DNA from: Streptomyces fradiae
GTDB taxonomy: Bacteria > Actinomycetota > Actinomycetes > Streptomycetales > Streptomycetaceae
Length of the DNA stretch: 64,000 bases
Assembly (NCBI RefSeq): GCF_041270065.1
Contig: NZ_CP065958.1
Span: 1,860,001-1,924,000, forward strand
Reading direction: 5' to 3'
Made by a program: the position numbers and the translations under genes. The notes below the pieces were generated by a model. It ran no database searches and was not told the origin of the DNA. It saw only the letters and a program-made list of their open reading frames with translations. Positions 54,441 through 62,464 of the stretch are shown in pieces (positions within the stretch are counted from its first letter, which is position 1; every line of letters starts with the position of its first letter).

Positions 54441-55274
54441 ATGCCGCACAGCGACGAATCCTCCCCCGTCGTGCACGGGTTCCCGCACCTCGACACGGTT
54501 CGCTCCGCCATCACGGCGCTCTACCGGCGGCTCTCCCCCGACGGCGTGCGGCGTTACGAGCTGAGCATCCCGGCCTCCGACGTGCTGCTCGACCCCACCG
54601 ACGGGCTCCATCTGGGCGCCCAGCGGGTGGCCCGCGCCCTGGTGCGGCATCTGGGGCTGCCCGAGGCGCGGATGGTGGTGAGCTTCCGGGCGATGGAGCA
54701 CGCGGCGAGCGTGGAGCTGGGCGCGGGCCCGGAATACTTCGTCGAGCTCAACGAGCGCTTCGCGCGCCCCGCGCACCAGCGGGACATCGGCGCCGCGCTC
54801 GCCCACGAGATCACCCATGTGCTGCTGCACCGGCTCGGTCTGGAGCGGCCCACGGTCGCCGAGAACGAGATCCTGACGGACGTCGTGGCCACCTACCTCG
54901 GCGCGGGCTGGCTGCTCCTCGACGCGTTCCGGCAGGACGGGATGTCCAGCCAGAAGCTCGGCTATCTGACGCCGGAGGAGTTCGGCTATGTGCTCGCCAA
55001 GCGGGCCGAGGTCTTCGGCGAGGACCCCTCGCCGTGGTTCACCAGCGCGGTGGCGTACGAGGCGTGGATACGGGGCCGGGCGGAGGCCGCGCGGGACTGG
55101 CGCCGCCCGCCGCTGGCGGGTGCGGGCTGGGCGGCGCGGCGGCGGGCCCGGGCCCATGGCGGGGACGGCGTGTTCCCGTGCCCGGTGTGCGGGCAGCGGC
55201 TGCGGGTGGCGGGGACGCGGCGGGTGAAGGCACGGTGCGGGGTGTGCGGGACGGTCCTCGACTGCGCGCCGTAG
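54441..55274 (+). CDS. HExxH protein with C-terminal zinc ribbon
   Basis: 277 residues, ATG about 9 nt after AGGGGG. I know no named gene for it. An HExxH motif lies at H122-E123-x-x-H126 ('LAHEITHVLLHRLG'), followed by acidic residues in 'AENEILTDVVATYLGAG' (E141, E143), a plausible third ligand of a gluzincin-like metallopeptidase. The N-terminal 115 residues are alpha/beta ('SIPASDVLLDPTDGLHLGAQRVARAL'). The C-terminus has four Cys in two CxxC pairs ('CPVCGQRLRV', 'CGVCGTVLDC'), a zinc ribbon. No signal peptide is visible, so it is probably cytoplasmic. Metal binding is well supported; peptidase activity is inference. Confidence 0.75.
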   Translation: MPHSDESSPVVHGFPHLDTVRSAITALYRRLSPDGVRRYELSIPASDVLLDPTDGLHLGAQRVARALVRHLGLPEARMVVSFRAMEHAASVELGAGPEYFVELNERFARPAHQRDIGAALAHEITHVLLHRLGLERPTVAENEILTDVVATYLGAGWLLLDAFRQDGMSSQKLGYLTPEEFGYVLAKRAEVFGEDPSPWFTSAVAYEAWIRGRAEAARDWRRPPLAGAGWAARRRARAHGGDGVFPCPVCGQRLRVAGTRRVKARCGVCGTVLDCAP

Positions 55275-55345
55275 CCGTGGCTGTAGCCGGGCGGTAAGTC
55301 GTATCCATTTGCGCCGTTCGGGTGTTCCGGGTGAGGGTCGGGCGC

Positions 55346-57103
55346 ATGAGCACGTTGTTCGACACGCTGTGGAGTGAGGCCGGGGACGACGCGGTGGTCG
55401 TGGCGCTGCGCGGGGGCGCCGACCCCGAGGGGCGGGACGCCGACGGGGAGACCCCGCTGTACCGGGCGGCCGTCGAGAACCAGCCGGGCGCGGTGCGGCT
55501 GCTGCTCGCCGCCGGGGCCGACCCGGGGCGGGCGAGCGGCGCGGACGACGGGGACCTGCCGCTGTGCGGGGCGGCCTGCGGCGGGCACACCGAGGTCGTT
55601 CGGGCGCTGCTCGCGGCGGGCGCGGAGCCGGACCAGGAGGAGGGGTACGGCTTCACCGCGCTCGCCTGGGCGGTACGGCTCGGGCACACCGGGACGGCCC
55701 GCGTCCTGCTCGCGGCCGGCGCCGACCCGGACCGGCCCGGGCCCGACGGACTCGCCCCGCTGACCGCCGCCGCCCGGCGCGGCTCGCCCTCCCTTGTCCG
55801 GGCCCTGCTCGAACACGGCGCGGGGCACCGGCGGGAGGCCCTCGACGAGGCCCTGGACGAGGCCCGGCGGTGGATCGGCGTCGACATGGCGGCGGTCCTG
55901 CGGCGCGGCCTGGTGGAGAGCGGCGGCGCCGCCGACACGTACGAGGCGGTGGTGCGGCGGGTGCCGGAGGACGGCGGGATCACCGTCGTCGTCGAGCTGC
56001 TGCGGGAGGACGGCGCGCCGAGCCGCGGCGACGAACGCCAGACCGGCCACGCGGCGATCGCCACCCTCCTGGAGGGCGCCCTGGGCGAACCGGCCCCACC
56101 GGAGGTCCTGGCCGAGCGCGCGCTGCGCTGCGGCGACCCCGGCCGGGACGACTGGACGACGGCGGTGGAGGCGCTGGCCGCGGGGGCGGGCGGGTCCGGT
56201 GCCGGGTCCGGGGCCGGCGGCGCATCCGGGCACAGGTCCGAGCCCGGGTCCGGGCACAGGTCCCAGGCCAGGTCCGGGTCCGAGTCCGAGTCCGGGCCGG
56301 GGTCCGGGTCCGCCTGGGCCGGGTCCGGGCCGGGATCCGGGCCGGGGTCCGGGTCCGCCTGGGCCGGGACCGGGGGCGCATCCGGGCACAGGTCCGGGTC
56401 CGAGCCCGGGTCGGGGTCCCAGTCCGCCGGGTCCGGGGCCGCGGCCCCCGAGACCGTCTTCGTCACCGCGACGGCGTGGTGCGCGAGCCCGGACCCGCTG
56501 CGCCGCGCGCTGGGCGCGCGGGTCCTGGCGGCGCTTCCGGGGTACGAGGCGGGCGCCGTGCCGGTGCTGCGCGGGCTTGCGGCGGAGACGGCGGAGGTGA
56601 TGGCCGCCGGGGACCGGGAGCCCGCGGTCTCGGTGGCCGTGGCGCTCGGGCGGTGCGGTGACGGCGCCGCCGTGCCCGAACTCCTCGCGCTCGCCGCGCA
56701 CCCCGACGCCGAGGTACGGCGCGAGGTCGCGGCCGCCCTCGCCGGCATCGTCCCGCCCGGCGACGCGGCGGCGCTCGAACGGATCACCGCTCTGAGCCGT
56801 GACCCCGACCCCCGGGTCCGCGACTGGGCCACCCTCGCCCTGGCCGAACTCCCGGACGACACCCCCGCGACCCGCGAGGCCCTCGCCGCCCGCCTCGCCG
56901 ACCCGGACCCGGAGACCATCGCCGAGGCCGCCCGCGGCCTGGCCCTCCGCCAGGACCCGCGCGCCGTCGACCCGCTGGCCAGCCTCCTCGCCGACTCCGA
57001 CCCGGAGGGCCCGGCCCGCGAGACGGCCCTCGCGGCCCTGCCGCACGTGACGGACCCACGGGTCCGGAGGCGCCTGGAGTGGACGACGCCGAGGTGCCGT
57101 TAG
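55346..57103 (+). CDS. Ankyrin-HEAT repeat protein with Gly/Ser linker
   Basis: 585 residues from the ATG of 'MSTLFDTLWSEAGD'. Residues about 20-165 contain four ankyrin-type repeats ('DADGETPLYRAAVENQPGAVRLLLAAGADP', 'YGFTALAWAVRLGHTGTARVLLAAGADP'). A helical region follows. Residues about 279-368 are a low-complexity linker rich in Gly, Ser and Pro with GSGSEPGSGHRS-like repeats, encoded by a GGGTCC-type microsatellite. Residues about 375-585 form HEAT-like repeats ('AVSVAVALGRCGDGAAVPELLALAAHPDAEVRREVAAALAGI', 'ITALSRDPDPRVRDWATLALAEL'). Both repeat types bind proteins, so it should act as a scaffold; no enzyme domain was seen. No signal peptide or membrane helix. Confidence 0.85.
   Translation: MSTLFDTLWSEAGDDAVVVALRGGADPEGRDADGETPLYRAAVENQPGAVRLLLAAGADPGRASGADDGDLPLCGAACGGHTEVVRALLAAGAEPDQEEGYGFTALAWAVRLGHTGTARVLLAAGADPDRPGPDGLAPLTAAARRGSPSLVRALLEHGAGHRREALDEALDEARRWIGVDMAAVLRRGLVESGGAADTYEAVVRRVPEDGGITVVVELLREDGAPSRGDERQTGHAAIATLLEGALGEPAPPEVLAERALRCGDPGRDDWTTAVEALAAGAGGSGAGSGAGGASGHRSEPGSGHRSQARSGSESESGPGSGSAWAGSGPGSGPGSGSAWAGTGGASGHRSGSEPGSGSQSAGSGAAAPETVFVTATAWCASPDPLRRALGARVLAALPGYEAGAVPVLRGLAAETAEVMAAGDREPAVSVAVALGRCGDGAAVPELLALAAHPDAEVRREVAAALAGIVPPGDAAALERITALSRDPDPRVRDWATLALAELPDDTPATREALAARLADPDPETIAEAARGLALRQDPRAVDPLASLLADSDPEGPARETALAALPHVTDPRVRRRLEWTTPRCR
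56181..56450 (+). repeat. GGGTCC-type microsatellite in the linker
   Basis: Imperfect repeats of GGGTCCG/GGGTCCGAG run through this in-frame segment of the ankyrin-HEAT gene and encode the Gly/Ser/Pro linker. Its length is likely to vary between strains. Confidence 0.8.
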
Positions 57104-57118
57104 GGGCCGCCCGGGCAC

Positions 57119-57340
57119 CTCCGGACGCGGTCCCAGGCGCACCCGGGCCCTGCGGGCCGCCCCGGAGCCCATCTCCCGCCGGGCGGAACGCGGGGGGGGG
57201 AGCCGGGCGGGCTGGGCTCCGGACGCGGTCCAGGCAGGCGCCCAGGCCCTGCGGGCCAGGGTCAGCGCGGCTGAGGACCGCCTCCCCCGGAGCCGGGGGC
57301 GATGCCGGGGGCCAGGCTCCGGACCCGGTCCAGGCGAGCC
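57119..57340. repeat. Three direct repeats and a G9 run in a non-coding gap
   Basis: CTCCGGACGCGGTCC-type repeats start at 57119, 57217 and 57317; the first two continue for about 40 bp and end in GGCCCTGCGGGCC. A run of nine G lies at 57192-57200. This is most of the 258-bp gap between the convergent HEAT and SDR genes, in which no gene was seen. Confidence 0.7.
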
Positions 57341-57361
57341 CGAGCCCCCGGCGCCGCCGCG

Positions 57362-58237
57362 CTACGCGCCGTACACCGGCTGGGGCGGTTCCGCCGCCGA
57401 CAGGAGCTTCAGGGCCGCCTCGCCCGCCTCCGCCGGGGTCCAGCGGGTGCCCTTGTCGGTGGTGGGGCCGGGGCGCCAGCCCTCCATGACGGTGAGGCGG
57501 CCGGCCTCGGACTCGAAGACCCGGCCGGTGACCCCGGCGGAGGCGGCGGAGCCGAGCCAGACGACGAGCGGGGAGACGTCCTCGGGGAGGGCCTGGAGGT
57601 CGCCGAAGGTGTGCTCGGTCATCCGGGTCCGGGCGGCGGGTGCGATGGCGTTGACCTGGACGCCGTAGCGGCCCATCTCGGCCGCGGCGACGAGGGTGAG
57701 GCCGACGATGCCGGCCTTGGCGGCGGCGTAGTTGCCCTGGCCGACGCTGCCGAGGAGGCCCGCGCCGGAGGTGGTGTTGACGACCCGGGCCGCCACGGCG
57801 CGCCCCGCCTTGGACTCGGCGCGCCAGTACGCCGCCGCGTGCCGCAGCGGCAGGAAGTGGCCCTTCACGTGCACCCGCAGCACCGCGTCGAAGTCGTCCT
57901 CGCCGAGGTTGACGAGCATCCGGTCGCGCAGGAACCCGGCGTTGTTGACGAGGGTGTCGAGCCGCCCGTACGTGTCGAGCGCGGTGCGCACGAGCGAGCC
58001 GGCGCCCTCCTCGGTGGCGATGTCGCCGCCGTGCGCGACGGCCTCGCCGCCCGCCGCGCGGATCTCCTCGACGACCAGCGCCGCCGGGCTGTCCGCGTCG
58101 GGCCGGCCGTCGAGGCCGACGCCGAGGTCGTTGACGACGACCCTGGCGCCCTCGGCCGCGAAGGCGAGCGCGTGGGCGCGGCCGAGGCCACGGCCGGCGC
58201 CCGTCACGATGACCACGCGTGCGTCGCACAGACCCAT
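57362..58237 (-). CDS. SDR oxidoreductase of the HIP (steroid) pathway type
   Basis: 291 residues, ATG start 1 nt after the stop of the next SDR gene. Rossmann motif 'VVIVTGAGRGLGRAHALAFAAEGARVVVNDLGVGLDG', 'VNNAGFLRDRML', and catalytic Ser-Tyr-Lys in 'NTTSGAGLLGSVGQGNYAAAKAGIVGL'. This form resembles the (3R)-hydroxyacyl-CoA dehydrogenase-like SDRs and matches in type and position the mycobacterial SDR (Rv3548c-like) next to ipdF in the HIP-CoA degradation cluster. Probable role: oxidation of a hydroxyacyl-CoA intermediate of steroid ring C/D breakdown. The assignment rests on gene neighbourhood and general sequence resemblance. Confidence 0.85.
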   Translation of the reverse strand: MGLCDARVVIVTGAGRGLGRAHALAFAAEGARVVVNDLGVGLDGRPDADSPAALVVEEIRAAGGEAVAHGGDIATEEGAGSLVRTALDTYGRLDTLVNNAGFLRDRMLVNLGEDDFDAVLRVHVKGHFLPLRHAAAYWRAESKAGRAVAARVVNTTSGAGLLGSVGQGNYAAAKAGIVGLTLVAAAEMGRYGVQVNAIAPAARTRMTEHTFGDLQALPEDVSPLVVWLGSAASAGVTGRVFESEAGRLTVMEGWRPGPTTDKGTRWTPAEAGEAALKLLSAAEPPQPVYGA

Positions 58238-58238
58238 G

Positions 58239-59003
58239 TCAGTCCTCCTTGTTGACGGTTGCGGCGTCCAGGAAGGCGGGGCGTTCCCCGCCGCCGTGCA
58301 CGAGCAGCGAGGCTCCCGACACGTACGCCGCCCGCTCGGAGGCGAGGAAGACCGCGGCCTCGCCGATGTCGGACGGTTCGGCGAGCCGGCCGAGCGGCAC
58401 GGTGCGGCCGACGGCCGCGATGCCGTCGGCGTCGCCGTAGTGCAGGTGGGACAGTTCGGTGCGGACCATGCCGAGGACGAGGGTGTTGACCCGCACCTCG
58501 GGGGCCCATTCGACGGCCATGGACCGGGCCAGGTTCTCCAGGCCGGCCTTGGCGGCGCCGTACGCGGCGGTGCCCGGCGAGGGCCGGGTGCCGCTGACGC
58601 TGCCGATCATGACGATCGAGCCGCGGGCGGCGCGCAGCCGCTCGTACGCGGCGAGGGACACAAGCAGCGGCACGGTGAGGTTCAACTCGACGACCCGCGC
58701 GTGCTGTTCGCCACGCCCTTCGCCCAGGAGGCGGTACGGCGTGCCGCCCGCGTTGTTCACGAGGGTGTCGATCCGCCCGTACCGCTCGCCGACCCGAGCG
58801 AGGAAGTCACCGACCTCGGCAGGTCTGCGCAGGTCGACCGCCTCGAACACGGCCGCGCGGCCCGCCTCGACGACCGGCGCGTCCGGTGGTCTGCGGGCGC
58901 AGACGACGACCTCGGCGCCGGCCCGCAGGAAGGCCCGGGCGATGCCCGCGCCGACCCCGCGGGTTCCGCCGGTGACGACGGCGACCCTCCCGTCCAGCTC
59001 CAT
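58239..59003 (-). CDS. SDR oxidoreductase, IpdF-like
   Basis: 254 residues from an ATG preceded by GGGAGGAAGG. Rossmann motif 'VAVVTGGTRGVGAGIARAFLRAGAEVVVCARR', 'VNNAGGTPYRLLGEGRGEQHARVVELNLTVPLL', catalytic residues in 'IGSVSGTRPSPGTAAYGAAKAGLENL', and C-terminal 'AVFLASERAAYVSGASLLVHGGGERP'. The form and place match IpdF (Rv3549c), which oxidises 5-hydroxy-methylhexahydro-indanone propanoyl-CoA in HIP catabolism. It heads the leftward arm of the divergent cluster, and its -10-like TTAGGT overlaps the palindrome at 59033-59046. The specific symbol is withheld because other SDRs look similar. Confidence 0.85.
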   Translation of the reverse strand: MELDGRVAVVTGGTRGVGAGIARAFLRAGAEVVVCARRPPDAPVVEAGRAAVFEAVDLRRPAEVGDFLARVGERYGRIDTLVNNAGGTPYRLLGEGRGEQHARVVELNLTVPLLVSLAAYERLRAARGSIVMIGSVSGTRPSPGTAAYGAAKAGLENLARSMAVEWAPEVRVNTLVLGMVRTELSHLHYGDADGIAAVGRTVPLGRLAEPSDIGEAAVFLASERAAYVSGASLLVHGGGERPAFLDAATVNKED

Positions 59004-59032
59004 CGGCTGCTACCTTCCTCCCAGCGTCACCT

Positions 59033-59046
59033 AACAAACGTTTGGT
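59033..59046. promoter_or_regulatory. Palindrome resembling a KstR2 operator
   Basis: AACAAACGTTTGGT, with a perfect CAAACGTTTG core (59035-59044), lies in the 64-bp gap between the divergent SDR and echA20 genes. The mycobacterial KstR2 site is AnCAAGnnCTTGnT; this site fits except for a symmetric G-to-A change in each arm. It overlaps the likely leftward -10, as expected of a repressor site. Confidence 0.55.
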
Positions 59047-59067
59047 GGAAAGGTAGCTGATCCGTTC

Positions 59068-59820
59068 ATGGGTGTCTCCACCTCACGCCCGGACAAGGGC
59101 GTCGCACTGATCACCGTCGACTTCCCACCCGTCAACGCCCTTCCCGTGCAAGGCTGGTACGAGCTGGCCGACGCCGTCCGCGCCGCCGGGCGCGACCCGG
59201 AGATCCGCTGCGTCGTGCTCGCCGCCGAGGGCCGCGGCTTCAACGCGGGCGTCGACATCAAGGAGCTCCAGCGCGACCCCGGCCACGGCTCGCTCATCGC
59301 CGTCAACCGGGGCTGCGCGGAGGCCTTCGCCGCGGTCTACGACTGCGAGGTGCCGGTGGTGGCGGCGGTCGGCGGCTTCTGCCTCGGCGGCGGCATCGGC
59401 CTGGTCGGCAACGCGGACGCGATCGTCGCCGCCGAGGACGCGAGCTTCGGGCTCCCGGAGCTCGACCGGGGCGCGCTCGGCGCCGCCACCCACCTCGCCC
59501 GGCTCGTGCCCCCGCATCTGATGCGCGCCCTCTACTACACCTCGCGCACCGCCACGGCCGCCGAGCTGCACGCCCACGGCTCGGTGTGGAAGGTGGTCCC
59601 GCGCGAGGAACTTCTGTCCGCCGCCCTGGAGTTGGCGGGCGAGATCGCGGCGAAGGACGGGACCCTCATCCGCCTCGCGAAGGCCGCCATCAACGGCATC
59701 GACCCGGTCGACGTGCGCCGCAGCTACCGCTTCGAGCAGGGCTTCACCTTCGAGGCCGCCCTGAGCGGGGTCGCCGACCGGGTCCGCGACGGCTTCGGAA
59801 GGGGCGGTGAGGACCGGTGA
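59068..59820 (+). CDS. echA20: Enoyl-CoA hydratase, EchA20-like
   Basis: 250 residues, ATG start without a clear Shine-Dalgarno. Crotonase fold: 'VALITVDFPPVNALPVQGWYELADAVR', 'CVVLAAEGRGFNAGVDIKELQRDPG' (oxyanion-hole region), 'VVAAVGGFCLGGGIGLVGNADAIVAAEDASFGLPELDRGALGAATHLARLVP'. In mycobacteria EchA20 opens ring D of HIEC-CoA by hydrolysis instead of hydrating a double bond. The same neighbours (two SDRs on one side, ipdAB on the other) support that role here. The stop overlaps the ipdA GTG by 4 bp. Confidence 0.88.
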   Translation: MGVSTSRPDKGVALITVDFPPVNALPVQGWYELADAVRAAGRDPEIRCVVLAAEGRGFNAGVDIKELQRDPGHGSLIAVNRGCAEAFAAVYDCEVPVVAAVGGFCLGGGIGLVGNADAIVAAEDASFGLPELDRGALGAATHLARLVPPHLMRALYYTSRTATAAELHAHGSVWKVVPREELLSAALELAGEIAAKDGTLIRLAKAAINGIDPVDVRRSYRFEQGFTFEAALSGVADRVRDGFGRGGEDR

Positions 59821-60665
59821 CCGACAAGACCATGACCGTGGACGAGGTCGTCGGGCGGCTGCGCTCCGGGATGACGATCGGGATCGGCGGCTGGGGCTCG
59901 CGGCGCAAGCCGATGGCCCTTGTCAGAGCGCTGCTCCGGTCCGAGATCGGCGATCTCACCGTCATCTCGTACGGCGGCCCCGACGTCGGCCTGCTCGCCG
60001 CCGCCGGCCGGATCCGCCGGCTCGTCGCGCCCTTCGCGACCCTCGACTCCATCCCCCTCGAACCGCACTTCCGGGCCGCCCGCGAGCGCGGCGCGTTCGC
60101 GCTCACCGAGCTCGACGAGGCGATGTTCATGTGGGGCCTGCACGCCGCCGCCAACCGGCTGCCGTTCCTGCCCGTCCGGGCCGGTCTCGGCTCCGACGTC
60201 ATGCGGGTCAACCCGGAGCTGCGCACGGTGACCTCGCCGTACGCGGACGGCGAGGAGTTCGTCGCCGTGCCCGCGCTGCGGATGGACGCGGCCCTGGTCC
60301 ACCTCAACCGCGCCGACCGGCTCGGCAACGGGCAGTACCTGGGCCCCGACCCGTACTTCGACGACCTGTTCTGCGAGGCCGCCGACACCGCGTACGTCTC
60401 CTGCGAGCGGATCGTCGAAGGATTCGGCGCGGACGTCCTCCCCCAGACCCTGCTGGTCGGCCGGCACAGCGTCACCGGCGTCGTCGAGACCCCGAACGGG
60501 GCGCACTTCACCTCCTGCGTCCCCGACCACGACCGCGACGAGCCCTTCCAGAAGCTCTACGCGACCACCCCCTGGCCCGAGTTCGCCGAACGCTTCCTGA
60601 GCGGCAAGAGCGAGGACGACTACCAGGCCGCCGTCCGCGCCTGGCGCGAGGAGGAGACGCGATGA
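59817..60665 (+). CDS. ipdA: CoA-transferase-type hydrolase alpha subunit IpdA
   Basis: 282 residues from a GTG overlapping the echA20 stop (GTGA). Class I CoA-transferase alpha-subunit fold: 'LRSGMTIGIGGWGSRRKPMALVRALLRSE', 'VISYGGPDVGLLAAAGRIRRL', 'LPFLPVRAGLGSDVMRVNPELRTVTSPY', 'LGPDPYFDDLFCEAADTAYVSCERIV', 'GAHFTSCVPDHDRDEPFQ'. These match IpdA (Rv3551) very well by eye. IpdAB opens the last steroid ring (ring C) of COCHEA-CoA by hydrolysis, without the transferase activity suggested by its fold. The subunits are encoded by overlapping genes, consistent with a hetero-oligomer. Confidence 0.9.
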   Translation: MTDKTMTVDEVVGRLRSGMTIGIGGWGSRRKPMALVRALLRSEIGDLTVISYGGPDVGLLAAAGRIRRLVAPFATLDSIPLEPHFRAARERGAFALTELDEAMFMWGLHAAANRLPFLPVRAGLGSDVMRVNPELRTVTSPYADGEEFVAVPALRMDAALVHLNRADRLGNGQYLGPDPYFDDLFCEAADTAYVSCERIVEGFGADVLPQTLLVGRHSVTGVVETPNGAHFTSCVPDHDRDEPFQKLYATTPWPEFAERFLSGKSEDDYQAAVRAWREEETR

Positions 60666-61387
60666 CGCCCACGGGCACGATCACCCGGGCCGAGTACTGC
60701 GTGATCGCCTGCGCCGAGGCCTGGCGCGACAACGGCGAGGTGCTCGCCAGCCCCATGGGCCTGATCCCCGCCCTCGGCGCCCGGCTCGCCAAGCGCACCT
60801 TCTCCCCCGACCTGCTGCTCACCGACGGCGAGGCGATGCTGATCGGCCTCGACGGGCGACCCGAGGGCTGGCTGCCGTACCGCCGCCACCTCACGATGGT
60901 CACCGGCGGAAAGCGGCACGTGATGATGGGCGCCAGTCAGATCGACCGCTACGGCAACCAGAACATCTCCTGCATCGGCGACTGGGACCGGCCCGCCCGG
61001 CAGCTGCTCGGGGTGCGCGGCGCACCCGTCAACACCCTGAACAATCCGGTGAGTTACTGGATCCCTCGGCACTCGCCACGGGTCTTCGTCGAGCGCGTCG
61101 ACATGATCAGCGGAGTCGGTTACGACCACGCCGTCGGCCCCTACCACCGCCTCCCCCGCGTCGTGACCGACCTCGCGGTGCTCGACTTCGCGACCCCCGA
61201 CCACCGGATGCGGCTCGCCTCCGTGCACCCGGGGGTGAGCGTGGACGAGGTCCTGGCCGCCACCGGCTTCGAGCTCGCCGTCGACGCCGAGGTGCCGGCC
61301 ACCCGGGAGCCCACCTCCGACGAGCTGCGCCTGATCCGCGAGGTCATCGACCCGCAGGGGTCGCGGAACCGCGAGGTCAGGTCCTGA
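60662..61387 (+). CDS. ipdB: CoA-transferase-type hydrolase beta subunit IpdB
   Basis: 241 residues from an ATG overlapping the ipdA stop (ATGA). Beta-subunit fold: 'TRAEYCVIACAEAWRDNGEVLASPMGLIPALGARLAKRTFSPDLLLTDGEAML', 'HVMMGASQIDRYGNQNISCIGDWDRPARQLLGVRGAPVNTLNNPVSYWIPRHS', 'DLAVLDFATPDHRMRLASVHPGVSVDEVLAATGFEL'. Class I CoA-transferases use a beta-subunit Glu; the IpdB form uses this fold for ring-opening hydrolysis with IpdA. The gene overlaps ipdC by one base (TGATG). Confidence 0.9.
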   Translation: MTPTGTITRAEYCVIACAEAWRDNGEVLASPMGLIPALGARLAKRTFSPDLLLTDGEAMLIGLDGRPEGWLPYRRHLTMVTGGKRHVMMGASQIDRYGNQNISCIGDWDRPARQLLGVRGAPVNTLNNPVSYWIPRHSPRVFVERVDMISGVGYDHAVGPYHRLPRVVTDLAVLDFATPDHRMRLASVHPGVSVDEVLAATGFELAVDAEVPATREPTSDELRLIREVIDPQGSRNREVRS

Positions 61388-62454
61388 TGGACGCACCCGC
61401 ACCCCGCATCAAGACCGCGCTCACCGAGCTCGTCGGCGTCGAGCACCCGATCGTGCAGACCGGCATGGGCTGGGTCGCCGGGCCCCGGCTCGTCTCCGCC
61501 ACCGCCGACGCGGGCGCGCTCGGCATCCTCGCCTCCGCGACCATGACCGTGCCCGAACTCCGGTCCGCCGTACGGGAGGTGAAGTCCCGGACCGACCGCC
61601 CCTTCGGGGTGAACCTGCGGGCGGACGCCGGCGACGCGCGCGAACGGGTGCGGATCGTCGTGGAGGAGGGCGTGAAGGTCGCCTCGTTCGCCCTCGCGCC
61701 CTCCCGCGAGCTGATCGCCGAGCTCAAGGACGCCGGGGTGGTCGTCATCCCCTCCGTCGGGGCGCGCCGGCACGCCGAGAAGGTCGCCGCGTGGGGCGCG
61801 GACGCGGTGGTCGTGCAGGGCGGCGAGGGCGGCGGACACACCGGCGAGGTGGCGACCAGCGTGCTGCTTCCGCAGGTGGTGGACGCCGTCGACATCCCGG
61901 TGATCGCGGCGGGCGGCTTCCACGACGGGCGGGGCCTGGTCGCCGCGCTCGCCTACGGCGCGGCGGGCGTCGCGATGGGCACCCGTTTCCTGCTCACCTC
62001 CGACTCGACCGTGCCGGACGCGGTCAAGGCGAAGTACCTGGCGGCGACCGTCAAGGACGTCACCGTCACGACCGCCGTCGACGGGCTGCCGCACCGGATG
62101 CTGCGCACCGAGATGGTGGCGGAGCTCGAACGGGCGGGCCGGGTAAGGGGGTTGGCGCAGGCGGTGCGCCGGGCCGCCGGGTTCCGGCGGCTCAGCGGCC
62201 TGTCCTGGGCGGCGATGGTCCGGGACGGGCTCGCGATGCGCCACGGCAAGGACCTGTCCTGGAGCCAGGTCCTGCTCGCCGCGAACACCCCGATGCTCCT
62301 GAAGGCCTCCATGGTCGAGGGCCGCACCGACCTCGGCGTCATGGCCTCCGGACAGGTCGCGGGGGTGATCGAGGACCTGCCGAGCTGCGCGGAACTCGTC
62401 GCCCGGATCATGTCCGAGGCCGCGCACGTGCTCCGTACCCTTCCATCCACGTAG
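61387..62454 (+). CDS. ipdC: Flavin oxidoreductase of the nitronate monooxygenase family, IpdC
   Basis: 355 residues from an ATG that shares a base with the ipdB stop. TIM-barrel FMN enzyme: 'VEHPIVQTGMGWVAGPRLVSATADAGALGILASATM', 'PFGVNLRADAGDARERV', 'VVVQGGEGGGHTGEVATSVLLPQVVDAVDIPVIAAGGFHDGRGLVAALAYGAAGVAMGTRFLLTSDS'. In mycobacteria IpdC (Rv3553) introduces a double bond into 5-hydroxy-HIC-CoA type intermediates of steroid ring C/D degradation. The order echA20-ipdA-ipdB-ipdC here is the same as in that pathway. A general nitronate monooxygenase would be the alternative without this context. Confidence 0.88.
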   Translation: MDAPAPRIKTALTELVGVEHPIVQTGMGWVAGPRLVSATADAGALGILASATMTVPELRSAVREVKSRTDRPFGVNLRADAGDARERVRIVVEEGVKVASFALAPSRELIAELKDAGVVVIPSVGARRHAEKVAAWGADAVVVQGGEGGGHTGEVATSVLLPQVVDAVDIPVIAAGGFHDGRGLVAALAYGAAGVAMGTRFLLTSDSTVPDAVKAKYLAATVKDVTVTTAVDGLPHRMLRTEMVAELERAGRVRGLAQAVRRAAGFRRLSGLSWAAMVRDGLAMRHGKDLSWSQVLLAANTPMLLKASMVEGRTDLGVMASGQVAGVIEDLPSCAELVARIMSEAAHVLRTLPST

Positions 62455-62464
62455 GGAGTCAGCC

